A stretch of 64,000 bases of DNA from contig NZ_FZOF01000001.1 in NCBI RefSeq assembly GCF_900188405.1, forward strand, positions 620,001 through 684,000, read 5' to 3'. A program made the position numbers and the translations under genes. Source of the stretch: Actinacidiphila glaucinigra. Its GTDB lineage: Bacteria > Actinomycetota > Actinomycetes > Streptomycetales > Streptomycetaceae. The notes under the pieces were generated by a model. The model did not search any database and was not told where the DNA came from. It saw only the letters and a list, made by a program, of their open reading frames with translations. Below, piece after piece: positions 36,594-46,413 of this stretch; position 1 is the first letter of the stretch, and each line of letters starts with the position of its first letter.

Positions 36594-39259
36594 GCGGCCG
36601 CCATCTCGCGGCGGACCAGCTCCTCCACCGCCGCCCGCTCCCCGGGGGCGACCTCGACCACGATTTCGTCGTGCACCTGGAGCAGCAGCCGCGACCGCAG
36701 CCCCTCTTGCGCGAGAGCCGCGTCCACCTTCAGCATCGCGACCTTGACGATGTCGGCGGCCGAGCCCTGGATCGGCGCGTTGAGCGCCATCCGCTCGGCC
36801 ATCTCGCGGCGCTGCCGGTTGTCACTGGTGAGGTCCGGGAGGTAGCGGCGGCGGCCCATCAGCGTCTCGGTGTAGCCGGTGACCCGGGCCTCCTCCACCA
36901 CCCGCTGCAGATAGTCCCGCACGCCGCCGAACCGCTGGAAGTACGTCTCCATCAGGCCGCGCGCCTCGGCCGCCTCGATGCCCAGCTGCTGCGACAGGCC
37001 GAAGGCCGACAGCCCGTACGCCAGGCCGTACGACATCGCCTTGATCTTGCGGCGCATCTCGGCGTCCACCTGCTCGGGCGGCACCGAGAAGACATAGCTG
37101 CCGACGGTGGTGTGCAGGTCCTCGCCGGAGTCGAAGGCCGCGATCAGGCCCTCGTCCTCCGACAGGTGGGCCATCACCCGCAGTTCGATCTGGCTGTAGT
37201 CGGCGGTCAGCAGCGACTCGTAGCCCTCGCCGACCACGAAGCCGCGGCGGATCGCCCGGCCCTCGTCGGTGCGCACCGGCACGTTCTGCAGATTGGGGTC
37301 GGTCGAGGACAGCCGGCCCGTGGCGGCCACGATCTGGCTGAACGTGGTGTGGATCCGCCCGTCGGGAGCGATCGTCTTGACCAGCCCCTCGACCGTCACC
37401 CGCAGCTTCGCCTGCTCCCGGTGACGGAGCATGATCACCGGCAGCTCGTGCTCGGTCTGCGCGGCCAGCCACGCGAGAGCGTCCGCGTCGGTGGTGTAAC
37501 CCGTCTTGGTCTTCTTCGTCTTGGGCAGCCCCAGCTCGCCGAAGAGCACCTCCTGGAGCTGCTTGGGCGAGCCCAGGTTGAACTCGTGCCCGACCGCGGC
37601 GTGCGCCTCCTTCACGGCGAGCTGCACCTCGCCCGCGAACCGCTGCTCCAGGCGCTCCAGATGCTCGCGGTCGGCTGCGATGCCCGCCCGCTCCATCCGC
37701 GCCAGCAGCGCCGAGGTCGGCAACTCCACCTCGCGCAGCAGCCGCAGCGCGCCGTCCTGCTCCAGGCGCGCGGCGAACGCGTCAGCGAGGTCCAGCACGG
37801 TGCGCGCCTGCACCATCAGCGCCTCGGACTCGGCCTCGTCGTCGGCGCCGAAGGCCAACTGCCCGTCCTCGCCGCCCGCGGGGGCCAGCTCCCGCCCCAG
37901 GTACTCCACCGACAGGTCGTCCAGCGCGAACGAGCGGCGGCCGGGCTTCACCAGATACGCGGCCAGCGCCGTGCACATCGAGACCCCGTCCACGCTCCAG
38001 CCGTGCTCGGCCAGGACCCGCGTCACGTTCTTGGCGTTGTGCAGCGCCTTCGGCCGCGCGCCGTCCGCAAGCCACGCCGCGAAGGCCCGCTCGTCCTTCT
38101 CGTCCAGCGCCGCCGGGTCGAACCACGCCGCCGGGCCCTGCGCCGTCGCCAGCGCCACCTCGGACACGCTGCCCGCGCCCAGCGCCCACGCGTCGACCGT
38201 CGCCACGCCCAGCGGCCCGCCGGCGTGCTCCGCCAGCCAGTCGGCCAGCTCGCCCGCGGCCAGCACCCGGCCCTCGACGGCGACGCCGCCGGCGACCTCC
38301 TGCGTGCCCTGCTCCTCGGCGCTCGGGTCGGCCGCGTACAGCCGCTCCCGGAAGTTGGGGTGGCGGAACTCCAGCGTGTCCAGCACGTTGTCGAGCGCGT
38401 CCCGGTCGTACGGCTGCCGCGCCAGCTCCTCCGGCCCGCACGGCAGCTCCACGTCCCGCACCAGCTCCGTCAGCCGGCGGTTGAGCTTCACCGACTCCAG
38501 GTGCGCGCGCAGGTTCTCGCCCGCCTTGCCCTTCACCTCGTCCGCGCGCTCCGCGAGCTCCGCGAACGACCCGAACTGGTTGATCCACTTGGCGGCGGTC
38601 TTCTCGCCGACACCCGGGATACCGGGCAGATTGTCCGACGGGTCGCCGCGCAGCGCCGCGAAATCCGGGTACTGCGCGGGGGTCAGCCCGTACTTCTCCT
38701 CGACCTTGCCCGGCGTGAACCGGGTCAGCTCGGAGACGCCCTTGGTCGGGTACAGCACCGTGACGTGGTCCGAGACGAGCTGGAAGGAGTCGCGGTCCCC
38801 GGTGACGATCAGCACCTCGTACCCCAGCGCCTGCGCCTGCGTGGCCAGCGTGGCGATCACGTCGTCCGCCTCGTAGCCCTCCGTGGCGAAGCGCTGCACG
38901 TGCATCGTGTCCAGCAGCTCGCCGATCAGCGCCACCTGGCTGCGGAACTCGTCCGGCGTCGCGGACCGGGTCGCCTTGTACTCGGGGAACTCCTCCAGGC
39001 GCCAGGTGCGCCGCGAGACGTCGAACGCGACCGCGAGATGCGTCGGCTGCTCGTCACGCAACGTGTTCGCCAGCATCGAGGCGAAGCCGTACACCGCGTT
39101 CGTCGGCTGGCCGGTGGTGGTGTTGAAGTTCTCCACGGGCAGCGCGTAGAAGGCCCGGTACGCCAGCGAATGCCCGTCCAGCAGGAGCAACCGGGGCCGC
39201 TCACCCCCCTGGGGTGCGGTGCCGGTCGCTGCGCTCGTCTTCTCTGCCTTTGCTGCCAC
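36524..39259 (-). CDS. polA: DNA polymerase I
   Basis: The 911-residue enzyme serves in Okazaki fragment maturation and repair. The 5' nuclease domain (about 22-330) shows LLLLDGHSLAYRAFYALP, YEADDVIATLA, VTGDRDSFQLV and PGVGEKTAAKW. The middle 3'-5' exonuclease domain has lost the DxE metal ligands, as is normal in actinobacteria. The polymerase domain carries motif A DYSQIELRVMAHL, motif B around RRKIKAMSYGLAYG and motif C VHDEIVVEV. GTG 39259 gives the expected VAAKAEKTS start; a longer frame to 39610 overlaps the divergent gene. The intergenic region to that gene is only 67 bp. Confidence 0.95.
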   Translation of the reverse strand: MAAKAEKTSAATGTAPQGGERPRLLLLDGHSLAYRAFYALPVENFNTTTGQPTNAVYGFASMLANTLRDEQPTHLAVAFDVSRRTWRLEEFPEYKATRSATPDEFRSQVALIGELLDTMHVQRFATEGYEADDVIATLATQAQALGYEVLIVTGDRDSFQLVSDHVTVLYPTKGVSELTRFTPGKVEEKYGLTPAQYPDFAALRGDPSDNLPGIPGVGEKTAAKWINQFGSFAELAERADEVKGKAGENLRAHLESVKLNRRLTELVRDVELPCGPEELARQPYDRDALDNVLDTLEFRHPNFRERLYAADPSAEEQGTQEVAGGVAVEGRVLAAGELADWLAEHAGGPLGVATVDAWALGAGSVSEVALATAQGPAAWFDPAALDEKDERAFAAWLADGARPKALHNAKNVTRVLAEHGWSVDGVSMCTALAAYLVKPGRRSFALDDLSVEYLGRELAPAGGEDGQLAFGADDEAESEALMVQARTVLDLADAFAARLEQDGALRLLREVELPTSALLARMERAGIAADREHLERLEQRFAGEVQLAVKEAHAAVGHEFNLGSPKQLQEVLFGELGLPKTKKTKTGYTTDADALAWLAAQTEHELPVIMLRHREQAKLRVTVEGLVKTIAPDGRIHTTFSQIVAATGRLSSTDPNLQNVPVRTDEGRAIRRGFVVGEGYESLLTADYSQIELRVMAHLSEDEGLIAAFDSGEDLHTTVGSYVFSVPPEQVDAEMRRKIKAMSYGLAYGLSAFGLSQQLGIEAAEARGLMETYFQRFGGVRDYLQRVVEEARVTGYTETLMGRRRYLPDLTSDNRQRREMAERMALNAPIQGSAADIVKVAMLKVDAALAQEGLRSRLLLQVHDEIVVEVAPGERAAVEELVRREMAAAYPLRAPLDVSVGVGPDWESAAH

Positions 39260-39326
39260 GTTCCCGATCCTCCCACGCCCGACTGACACTGCCGGTCCGC
39301 GGCCTCGTCGTGGCAGGATCGAAGTC

Positions 39327-41636
39327 ATGGCAGGCAAAGCACCCGCAGGCGACCCCGTCCAGGACGCACCCGAGGTCAGCGCCCCGCAGCATGCCGCTGC
39401 CGGGCTCCCGGCCATCGGGCACACCCTCCGCATCGCGCAGCAGCAGATGGGGGTGCGCCGCACCGCGCTCACCCTCCTCAAGGTCAACCAGAAGGACGGG
39501 TTCGACTGTCCCGGCTGCGCCTGGCCCGAGCCGGAGCACCGGCACACCGCCGAGTTCTGCGAGAACGGCGCCAAGGCCGTCGCCGAGGAGGCGACCCTGC
39601 GCCGGGTCACCCCGGACTTCTTCGCCGCGCACCCCGTCGCCGACCTCGCCCGGCGCAGCGGCTACTGGCTGGGCCAGCAGGGCCGCCTCACGCAGCCCAT
39701 GTACCTGCCCGACGGCGCCGACCACTACGAGCCCGTCCCCTGGGAGCGCGCCTTCGAGATCGTCGCGGACGAGCTGAACCGCCTGGCGGGCCCCGACGAG
39801 GCCGTGTTCTACACCTCCGGCCGCACCAGCAACGAGGCCGCCTTCCTCTACCAGCTCTTCGCCCGCGAGTTCGGCACCAACAACCTGCCCGACTGCTCCA
39901 ACATGTGCCACGAGTCGTCCGGCTCCGCGCTCGCCGAGACCATAGGCGTCGGCAAGGGCAGCGTCCTGCTGGAGGACCTCTACCGCGCCGACCTGATCAT
40001 CGTCGCCGGGCAGAACCCCGGCACCAACCACCCGCGCATGCTCTCCGCCCTGGAGAAGGCCAAGGCGAGCGGCGCCAGGATCGTCACGATCAACCCGCTG
40101 CCCGAGGCCGGCCTGCAGCGCTTCAAGAACCCGCAGACCCCCAAGGGCCTGGCCGGCGGCGGCACCCAGCTCGCCGACCTCTTCCTGCAGATCCGGCTCG
40201 GCGGCGACCAGGCCCTCTTCCGCGCCCTCAACAAGGCGCTCCTGGAGGCCGAGGACCAGGCGCCCGGCACCGTGCTCGACCAGGCCTTCATCGCCGGTCA
40301 CACCCACGGCTTCGAGGAGTGCGCCGCCGCCGCCCGCGCCACCGGCGCCGAAGAGGTGCTGCGCGCCACCGGGCTGCCGCAGTCCGAGATCGACGAACTC
40401 CTCGCCATGGTGCTCGACGCCAAGAGCGTCATCGTCTGCTGGGCGATGGGCCTCACCCAGCACAAGCACTCCGTGCCCACCATCAAGGAGGTCGTCAACT
40501 TCCTCCTGCTGCGCGGCAACATCGGCCGCCCCGGCGCCGGCGTGTGCCCCGTGCGCGGCCACAGCAACGTCCAGGGCGACCGCACCATGGGCATCTACGA
40601 GAAGCCCGCACCCGCCTTCCTCGACGCCCTGGAGAAGGAGTTCGGCTTCGCCCCGCCCCGCGAGCACGGCCTGGACACCGTCGCCGCCATCCGCGCCCTG
40701 CGCGACGGCGACGCCAAGGTCTTCTTCGCCATGGGCGGCAACTTCGTCGCCGCCTCACCCGACACGGACGTCACAGAGGCCGCCATGCGCCGCGCCCGCC
40801 TCACCGTTCACGTGTCCACCAAGCTCAACCGCTCCCACGTGGTCACCGGCGCCCGCGCCCTGATCCTGCCCGCGCTGGGCCGCACCGAGAAGGACGTCCA
40901 GGCGGCCGGCGAGCAGTTCGTCACCGTCGAGGACTCCATGGGCATGGTGCACGCCTCACGCGGCGGCCTGGAGCCCGCGGGCCCCCTGCTGCTCTCCGAG
41001 CCGGCCATCATCTGCCGCCTCGCCCGTGCCGTCCTCGGCCCGGACAGCCGGGTGCCCTGGGAGGAACTCGAGGTCGACTACGACCGGATCCGCGACCGCA
41101 TCTCCCGGGTGGTCCCCGGCTTCGACGACTTCAACGTCAAGGTGCGCCGCCCCGGCGGCTTCACCCTCCCGCACGCGCCGCGCGACTCCCGCAGCTTCCC
41201 CACCGCCACCGGGCTGGCCAACTTCACCGCCGCCCCCCTGGAGTACCCGCACGTGCCCGAGGGCCGGCTGCTGCTGCAGACGCTGCGCTCGCACGACCAG
41301 TACAACACCACCATCTACGGCCTCGACGACCGCTACCGCGGCATCAAGGGCGGCCGCCGCGTCGTCCTGGTCCACCCCGACGACGCCGCCGCCCTCGGCT
41401 TCGCCGACGGCGCCTACACCGACCTCGTCAGCGAGTGGACGGACGGCACCGAACGCCGCGCCGAGGGCTTCCGGGTGGTCCACTACCCGACGGCCCGCGG
41501 CTGCGCCGCCGCCTACTACCCGGAGACCAATGTGCTGGTCCCGCTCGACCACACCGCCGACACCAGCAACACCCCGGCCTCCAAGTCCGTCGTCGTCCGG
41601 CTGGAACGGACCACCCCGGTCGGCGGTCACCACTGA
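39327..41636 (+). CDS. FdhF/YdeP-type molybdopterin oxidoreductase
   Basis: The 769-residue protein belongs to the YdeP branch of molybdopterin enzymes related to formate dehydrogenase alpha subunits. The N-terminal Cys group (DCPGCAWPEP, EFCENGAK) is the partial Fe-S motif of this branch. Cofactor-binding stretches include FYTSGRTSNEAAFLYQL, NMCHESSGSAL, IIVAGQNPGTNHPRM, LLRGNIGRPGAGVCPVRGHSNVQGDRTMG and the C-terminal dinucleotide domain with DQYNTTIYG. The physiological substrate is not established. ATG 39327 follows CAGGA by about 9 bases. Its promoter must lie in the short gap shared with polA. Confidence 0.91.
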   Translation: MAGKAPAGDPVQDAPEVSAPQHAAAGLPAIGHTLRIAQQQMGVRRTALTLLKVNQKDGFDCPGCAWPEPEHRHTAEFCENGAKAVAEEATLRRVTPDFFAAHPVADLARRSGYWLGQQGRLTQPMYLPDGADHYEPVPWERAFEIVADELNRLAGPDEAVFYTSGRTSNEAAFLYQLFAREFGTNNLPDCSNMCHESSGSALAETIGVGKGSVLLEDLYRADLIIVAGQNPGTNHPRMLSALEKAKASGARIVTINPLPEAGLQRFKNPQTPKGLAGGGTQLADLFLQIRLGGDQALFRALNKALLEAEDQAPGTVLDQAFIAGHTHGFEECAAAARATGAEEVLRATGLPQSEIDELLAMVLDAKSVIVCWAMGLTQHKHSVPTIKEVVNFLLLRGNIGRPGAGVCPVRGHSNVQGDRTMGIYEKPAPAFLDALEKEFGFAPPREHGLDTVAAIRALRDGDAKVFFAMGGNFVAASPDTDVTEAAMRRARLTVHVSTKLNRSHVVTGARALILPALGRTEKDVQAAGEQFVTVEDSMGMVHASRGGLEPAGPLLLSEPAIICRLARAVLGPDSRVPWEELEVDYDRIRDRISRVVPGFDDFNVKVRRPGGFTLPHAPRDSRSFPTATGLANFTAAPLEYPHVPEGRLLLQTLRSHDQYNTTIYGLDDRYRGIKGGRRVVLVHPDDAAALGFADGAYTDLVSEWTDGTERRAEGFRVVHYPTARGCAAAYYPETNVLVPLDHTADTSNTPASKSVVVRLERTTPVGGHH

Positions 41637-41692
41637 CCGTCCGGTAGAAAACGGGCCAGTACACCGAACGACGACGATCGGAGCCACCGTCC

Positions 41693-42169
41693 ATGGGCGA
41701 GCAGACCACCACCAGCCTTTTCTCCCCGGAGGTCATCGAGCAGTACGCCGGACTCGGCGTCGACCTGGTGGCGCTCTTCTCCGCCGGCGACCTCGGCTCC
41801 CGCATGGGCGTCGAGATCGTCGAGGCGACCGCGGAGCGCGTCGTGGGCACCATGCCCGTCGAGGGGAACACCCAGCCCTACGGGCTCCTCCACGGCGGCG
41901 CCTCCGCCGTCCTGGCGGAGACCATCGGCTCCATCGGCGCCATGCTGCACGGCGGCCCCGGCAAGATCGCCGTCGGGGTCGACCTCAACTGCACCCACCA
42001 CCGCGGCCTGCGCTCCGGCAAGGTGACCGGGGTCGCCACCCCCGTCCACCGCGGCCGCTCCTCCGCGACCTACGAGATCGTCATCAGCGACGAGCAGGAC
42101 CGCCGGGTCTGTTCCGCCCGCCTCACCTGCATGCTGCGCCCGGCCACCCCGGGCACCGTCGCCCCCTGA
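41693..42169 (+). CDS. PaaI-type hotdog-fold thioesterase
   Basis: The 158-residue protein has the hotdog signature GLLHGGASAVLAETIGSIGAM with the catalytic acidic residue, preceded by MGVEIVEATAERVVGTMPV and followed by VGVDLNCTHHRGLRSGKVTG. Members hydrolyse acyl- or aryl-CoA thioesters; the substrate is not evident. The gene lies 56 bp downstream of the molybdopterin oxidoreductase and could be co-transcribed. A strong bidirectional terminator follows. Confidence 0.9.
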   Translation: MGEQTTTSLFSPEVIEQYAGLGVDLVALFSAGDLGSRMGVEIVEATAERVVGTMPVEGNTQPYGLLHGGASAVLAETIGSIGAMLHGGPGKIAVGVDLNCTHHRGLRSGKVTGVATPVHRGRSSATYEIVISDEQDRRVCSARLTCMLRPATPGTVAP

Positions 42170-42222
42170 CGACCGCCCGTACGGCGCGGGAGGCGGCCCG
42201 ATCGGCCCGTACGGCCCGCACA

Positions 42223-42262
42223 AGGAGAACGGCCCCCGGAATGCTCCGGGGGCCGTTCTCCT
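42223..42262. terminator. Bidirectional terminator between thioesterase and liv operon
   Basis: A perfect 17-bp stem (42223-42239 with 42246-42262, AGGAGAACGGCCCCCGG) closes a 6-base loop between convergent transcription units. It lies 54 bp after the thioesterase stop and 32 bp after the livF stop. Confidence 0.85.
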
Positions 42263-42293
42263 CGCCGTATGACGCGCCGTGCGACGCCGGACG

Positions 42294-43057
<764 letters not shown>

Positions 43058-43061
<4 letters not shown>

Positions 43062-43990
43062 CGGCCCTCCTCCTCGGACTCACGCGGCGCGGGGACTTCG
43101 GGAACATCGTCCGCGTGGTGCGACTCGACGATCTCCACCATCTCCGCGACGGCCTCCACGGCCTCCTCGTCGGCCGAACCCAGGTACGCCTCGATCACCG
43201 CCGGATCGCGCTGCACCTCCTCGGGCAGACCCTCGGCGATCACCTTGCCGAAGTTCAGCACCATGACGCGGTCCGCGACCGACATCACGAGCTTCATGTC
43301 GTGCTCGATCAGCAGCACGCTGATGCCCAGGTCCTGGTTGATCCGGCGGATCAGCTGCTCCAGCTCCAGCTTCTCCGTCGGGTTCGTACCGGCCGCCGGC
43401 TCGTCCAGCAGCAGCACCTTCGGGTCGGTCGCCAGCGCCCGGGCGATCTCCAGACGCCGCTGGTCACCGTAGGAGAGGCTCGCGGCGAGCTCGTTGTGCT
43501 TGCCCGCCAGGCCCACGTACGACAGCAGCTCCTGCGCCCGCTTGTCGCTGGCCTTCTCGTCCCGGCGCGCCCACGGCAGGCCCAGCATGATCGAGATCGC
43601 TCCCGACTTCTGCCGCGACTCCGCCGCGATCTTGACGTTCTCCAGTGCCGTCAGGGCAGCGAAGAGCCGGATGTTCTGGTAAGTGCGGGCCACGCCATAA
43701 CGGTTCACCAGGTAGGGCTTGGCACCGAGCAGCTTGTGCTCCGCACCGCCCTCCTCGTGGAAGGTGATCGCGCCCTCCTGCGGGACGTAGACGCCCGTCA
43801 GGGAGTTGAACAGCGAGGTCTTGCCCGCGCCGTTCGGGCCGATCACCGCGAGGATCTCGCCCCGCCGCATCGTCAGGTTGACGTCCGAGAGGCTGGTCAG
43901 ACCACCGAACCGCAGCGTCACGCCGCGGGCCTGCAGCACCGGCCCACCGGTCTGCGCGGGCTCCACGCCCGCTTCCTGCACCGCGTTCAC
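43058..43990 (-). CDS. livG: Branched-chain amino acid ABC transporter ATP-binding protein
   Basis: The 310-residue ATPase has Walker A VIGPNGAGKTSLFNSLTG, the LivG-specific longer insertion with VARTYQNIRLFAALTALENV, signature SYGDQRRLEIARAL, Walker B VLLLDEPAAGTNP and HDMKLVMSVADR. About 40 residues beyond EAYLGSADE are an acidic, unconserved tail. The GTG start overlaps the livM stop (GTGA), and the stop overlaps livF. Confidence 0.92.
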
Positions 43991-45354
43991 GACTTCACGC
44001 CTCCCGTCGGCTCGGTCATCGCATCGGCGTCACCGAGGCCCGCCTCCGCCATGTGCAGCTCGCGCTGCCTGCGACGTGAGGGGATCACACCCTGCGGACG
44101 GAAGATCATCATGATGACGAGCAGCGCACCGAGGTAGATGAAGCGGTCCTGCTCCGGCACGATGTCACGCAGTGCGTTCGGCAGCCACACCAGCAGCGCG
44201 GCACCGAACAGCACGCCCGCGATGGAGCCCATGCCACCGAACACCACGTACGCCAGCGCGAGCACCGACAGCACGATGGTGAAGTTCTCCGGGTTGATGA
44301 AGCCGACCTTGCTGGAGTACACCACGCCCGCCAGACCCGAGGTCGACGCGCCGATCGCGAACGCCAGCAGCTTGTACCGGACGGTGTTGATGCCCGTCGC
44401 GGAGGCGGCCACCTCGTCCTCCCGGATCGCCGTCCAGGTGCGGCCGATCCGCGAGTGCTCCAGGCGGTTGTACAGGAAGATCAGCACCACCAGGAAGAAC
44501 AGCAGCAGGTACCAGTACGGCAGCGGGTCCAGCGTCCAGTCGTAGTTGATCGGACCGATGTGGATCGACGGGTGCGGGATGCCGATGACACCGCGCGAAC
44601 CGTTCGTGAAACCGTCCGAGTTCTTCGCGACCAGGTAGACGATCTCGTGGAAGCCCAGCGTCACGATCGCCAGGTAGTCACCGCGCAGCCGCAGCGTCGG
44701 GGCGCCCAGCAGCACACCGGCGATCAGACAGGTGACGATGGCGAACGGGATCGACTCCAGCGCGCCCACCGTGAACGGCGGCTTCACCGGCATGTGACCG
44801 GTCCAGAAGGCGCAGGAGTACGCGCCGATGGCGTAGAAGGCGATGAAGCCCAGGTCCAGCAGACCGGCCCAGCCGACCACCACGTTCAGACCGACCGCGA
44901 TGATCATGAAGATCCCCATCTGCGTGACGAGGACCTCCTGCCAGAACAGGCTGGTGTTGGCCGGGATGACGATCGCCAGCACCAGGACGAGCACCAGTCC
45001 GCCCAGCCGCAGCCAGCCGTTGGACCGGAACATCGCCCGCGTCGGCTCCAGCGACTTGCCGACGCTCTGCCTACCCTGCCGGGCCACGTTGCGCACCGGA
45101 GCGCCGAACTCCACCAGCGCCCACACACCCACCAGGATGGCCAGGCAGATCCACAGCCGCGCCGACTCGAAGGCGCCGGTGAACGCCGACAGCCTCTCCG
45201 CCGGGTTGCCGTCCTCGCCCGTCATCAGCGCCAGGATGAAGCCCAGCACCACCATGCCGAGCAGCCGCGTCCAACGGGGCTGCTGGTACCAGGCCTTGCG
45301 GCGCAGTTTCGCCACGTCCACCGAGAAGGACTTGGCAGCGGTCGTGTCGCTCAT
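43987..45354 (-). CDS. livM: Branched-chain amino acid ABC transporter permease LivM
   Basis: The 455-residue permease has an N-terminal extension with two extra hydrophobic segments (about 27-45 and 70-90) before the LivM core, which shows VVVGWAGLLDLGFIAFYAIGAY, LRGDYLAIVTLGFHEIV and FGGMGSIAGVLFGAALL. A long N-terminal extension is common in actinobacterial LivM. ATG 45354 overlaps the livH stop by 4 bp. A further upstream ATG lies inside livH and is not needed. Confidence 0.92.
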   Translation of the reverse strand: MSDTTAAKSFSVDVAKLRRKAWYQQPRWTRLLGMVVLGFILALMTGEDGNPAERLSAFTGAFESARLWICLAILVGVWALVEFGAPVRNVARQGRQSVGKSLEPTRAMFRSNGWLRLGGLVLVLVLAIVIPANTSLFWQEVLVTQMGIFMIIAVGLNVVVGWAGLLDLGFIAFYAIGAYSCAFWTGHMPVKPPFTVGALESIPFAIVTCLIAGVLLGAPTLRLRGDYLAIVTLGFHEIVYLVAKNSDGFTNGSRGVIGIPHPSIHIGPINYDWTLDPLPYWYLLLFFLVVLIFLYNRLEHSRIGRTWTAIREDEVAASATGINTVRYKLLAFAIGASTSGLAGVVYSSKVGFINPENFTIVLSVLALAYVVFGGMGSIAGVLFGAALLVWLPNALRDIVPEQDRFIYLGALLVIMMIFRPQGVIPSRRRQRELHMAEAGLGDADAMTEPTGGVKS

Positions 45355-46280
45355 GCCGACCTCCCCAGACGCTCGCCCATGATGCCCGTCGGACGGAACA
45401 TCAGCACCAGGATCAGGACCACGAACGCGGTCACGTCGATCCACTGGGTGCCGAAGAGCGGGGAGCTCAGGTTCTCGACGATGCCCAGCAGCAGACCGCC
45501 CAGCATCGCACCGCGGATGTTGCCGATACCGCCCAGCACCGCCGCCGCGAAGGCCTTGATGCCCGGCAGGAAGCCCACCGTGAACCAGACCTGGCCGGAG
45601 ATGCCGAAGCCGTACAGGAAGCCGGCCGCACCACCCAGCAGACCGCCGATGATGAACGTACGGGAGATGATCTTGTCGATGTCGACACCCATCAGACCCG
45701 CCGTCTCGGCGTCCTGCGCCACGGCCCGGATACCCGCACCCATCTTTGTACGGTTGACCACCAGGTCCAGGCCGATCATCATCGCGACCGCCGAACCGAT
45801 GATGATCAGCTGCGTGATCTTCACCGGGGTGCCGAAGACGCTGAAGACCTCACCGTTGGTGTACAGCTCCGGCATCGGCACGGGGTTGCGGCCCCACAGC
45901 TTGCCCGCCAGGTTGTACAGGAAGAACGACGCGCCGATCGCGCTGATCAGGAAGACCAGCTTCGGGGCGTTGCGCTTGCGCAGCGGCTTGTACGCCGCCT
46001 TCTCCAGCCCGAACGCGGTCAGCGCTCCGACCAGAGCGCCGGCGATCATGCCGACGATCACCCAGACCACGGACGTGAACCCGTGCGGGGACTGCGGGGC
46101 GAGCTCGGAGAGCACGACGAGCGAACCGAAGCCGCCCATCATGAAGACCTCGCTGTGCGCGAAGTTGATGAGCTGGAGCACGCCGTAGACCAGTGTGTAC
46201 CCGATCGCGATGACGGCGTACATGGAGCCCGTCGTCAGGCCTGGGATGAAGTAGTCCCAGAAGTTGTGGAAGAGATTCAT
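45351..46280 (-). CDS. livH: Branched-chain amino acid ABC transporter permease LivH
   Basis: The 309-residue permease has about eight hydrophobic helices and the LivH stretches GSMYAVIAIGYTLVYGVLQL, INFAHSEVFMMGGF, GIRAVAQDAETAGLMGVDID and AAVLGGIGNIRGAMLGGLLL. It forms the membrane channel with LivM. It starts 133 bp after livK, across a hairpin, and its upstream ribosome binding site is weak, so its expression may be set lower than that of livK. Confidence 0.92.
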   Translation of the reverse strand: MNLFHNFWDYFIPGLTTGSMYAVIAIGYTLVYGVLQLINFAHSEVFMMGGFGSLVVLSELAPQSPHGFTSVVWVIVGMIAGALVGALTAFGLEKAAYKPLRKRNAPKLVFLISAIGASFFLYNLAGKLWGRNPVPMPELYTNGEVFSVFGTPVKITQLIIIGSAVAMMIGLDLVVNRTKMGAGIRAVAQDAETAGLMGVDIDKIISRTFIIGGLLGGAAGFLYGFGISGQVWFTVGFLPGIKAFAAAVLGGIGNIRGAMLGGLLLGIVENLSSPLFGTQWIDVTAFVVLILVLMFRPTGIMGERLGRSA

Positions 46281-46347
46281 GGTGCGTGGGAATCCTTGCT
46301 GAAGCCGGTGAAGGGCGGCGAGAACGCATCCGGTACAGCGATGGGGA

Positions 46348-46386
46348 GCGCGGGGCGGCGGCCGGAGTCCGTGCCGCGTCCCGCGC
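46348..46386 (-). terminator. Intercistronic hairpin between livK and livH
   Basis: An imperfect GC-rich stem pairs GCGCGGG-CGGC (46348-46359) with GCCGCGTCCCGCGC (46373-46386) in the 133-bp gap after livK. Such hairpins after binding-protein genes often protect or partly terminate the message so that the binding protein is made in excess. No T-tract is present. Confidence 0.45.
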
Positions 46387-46413
46387 CCCCCACCTCAGAT
46401 GCCGGTTGCCGGA

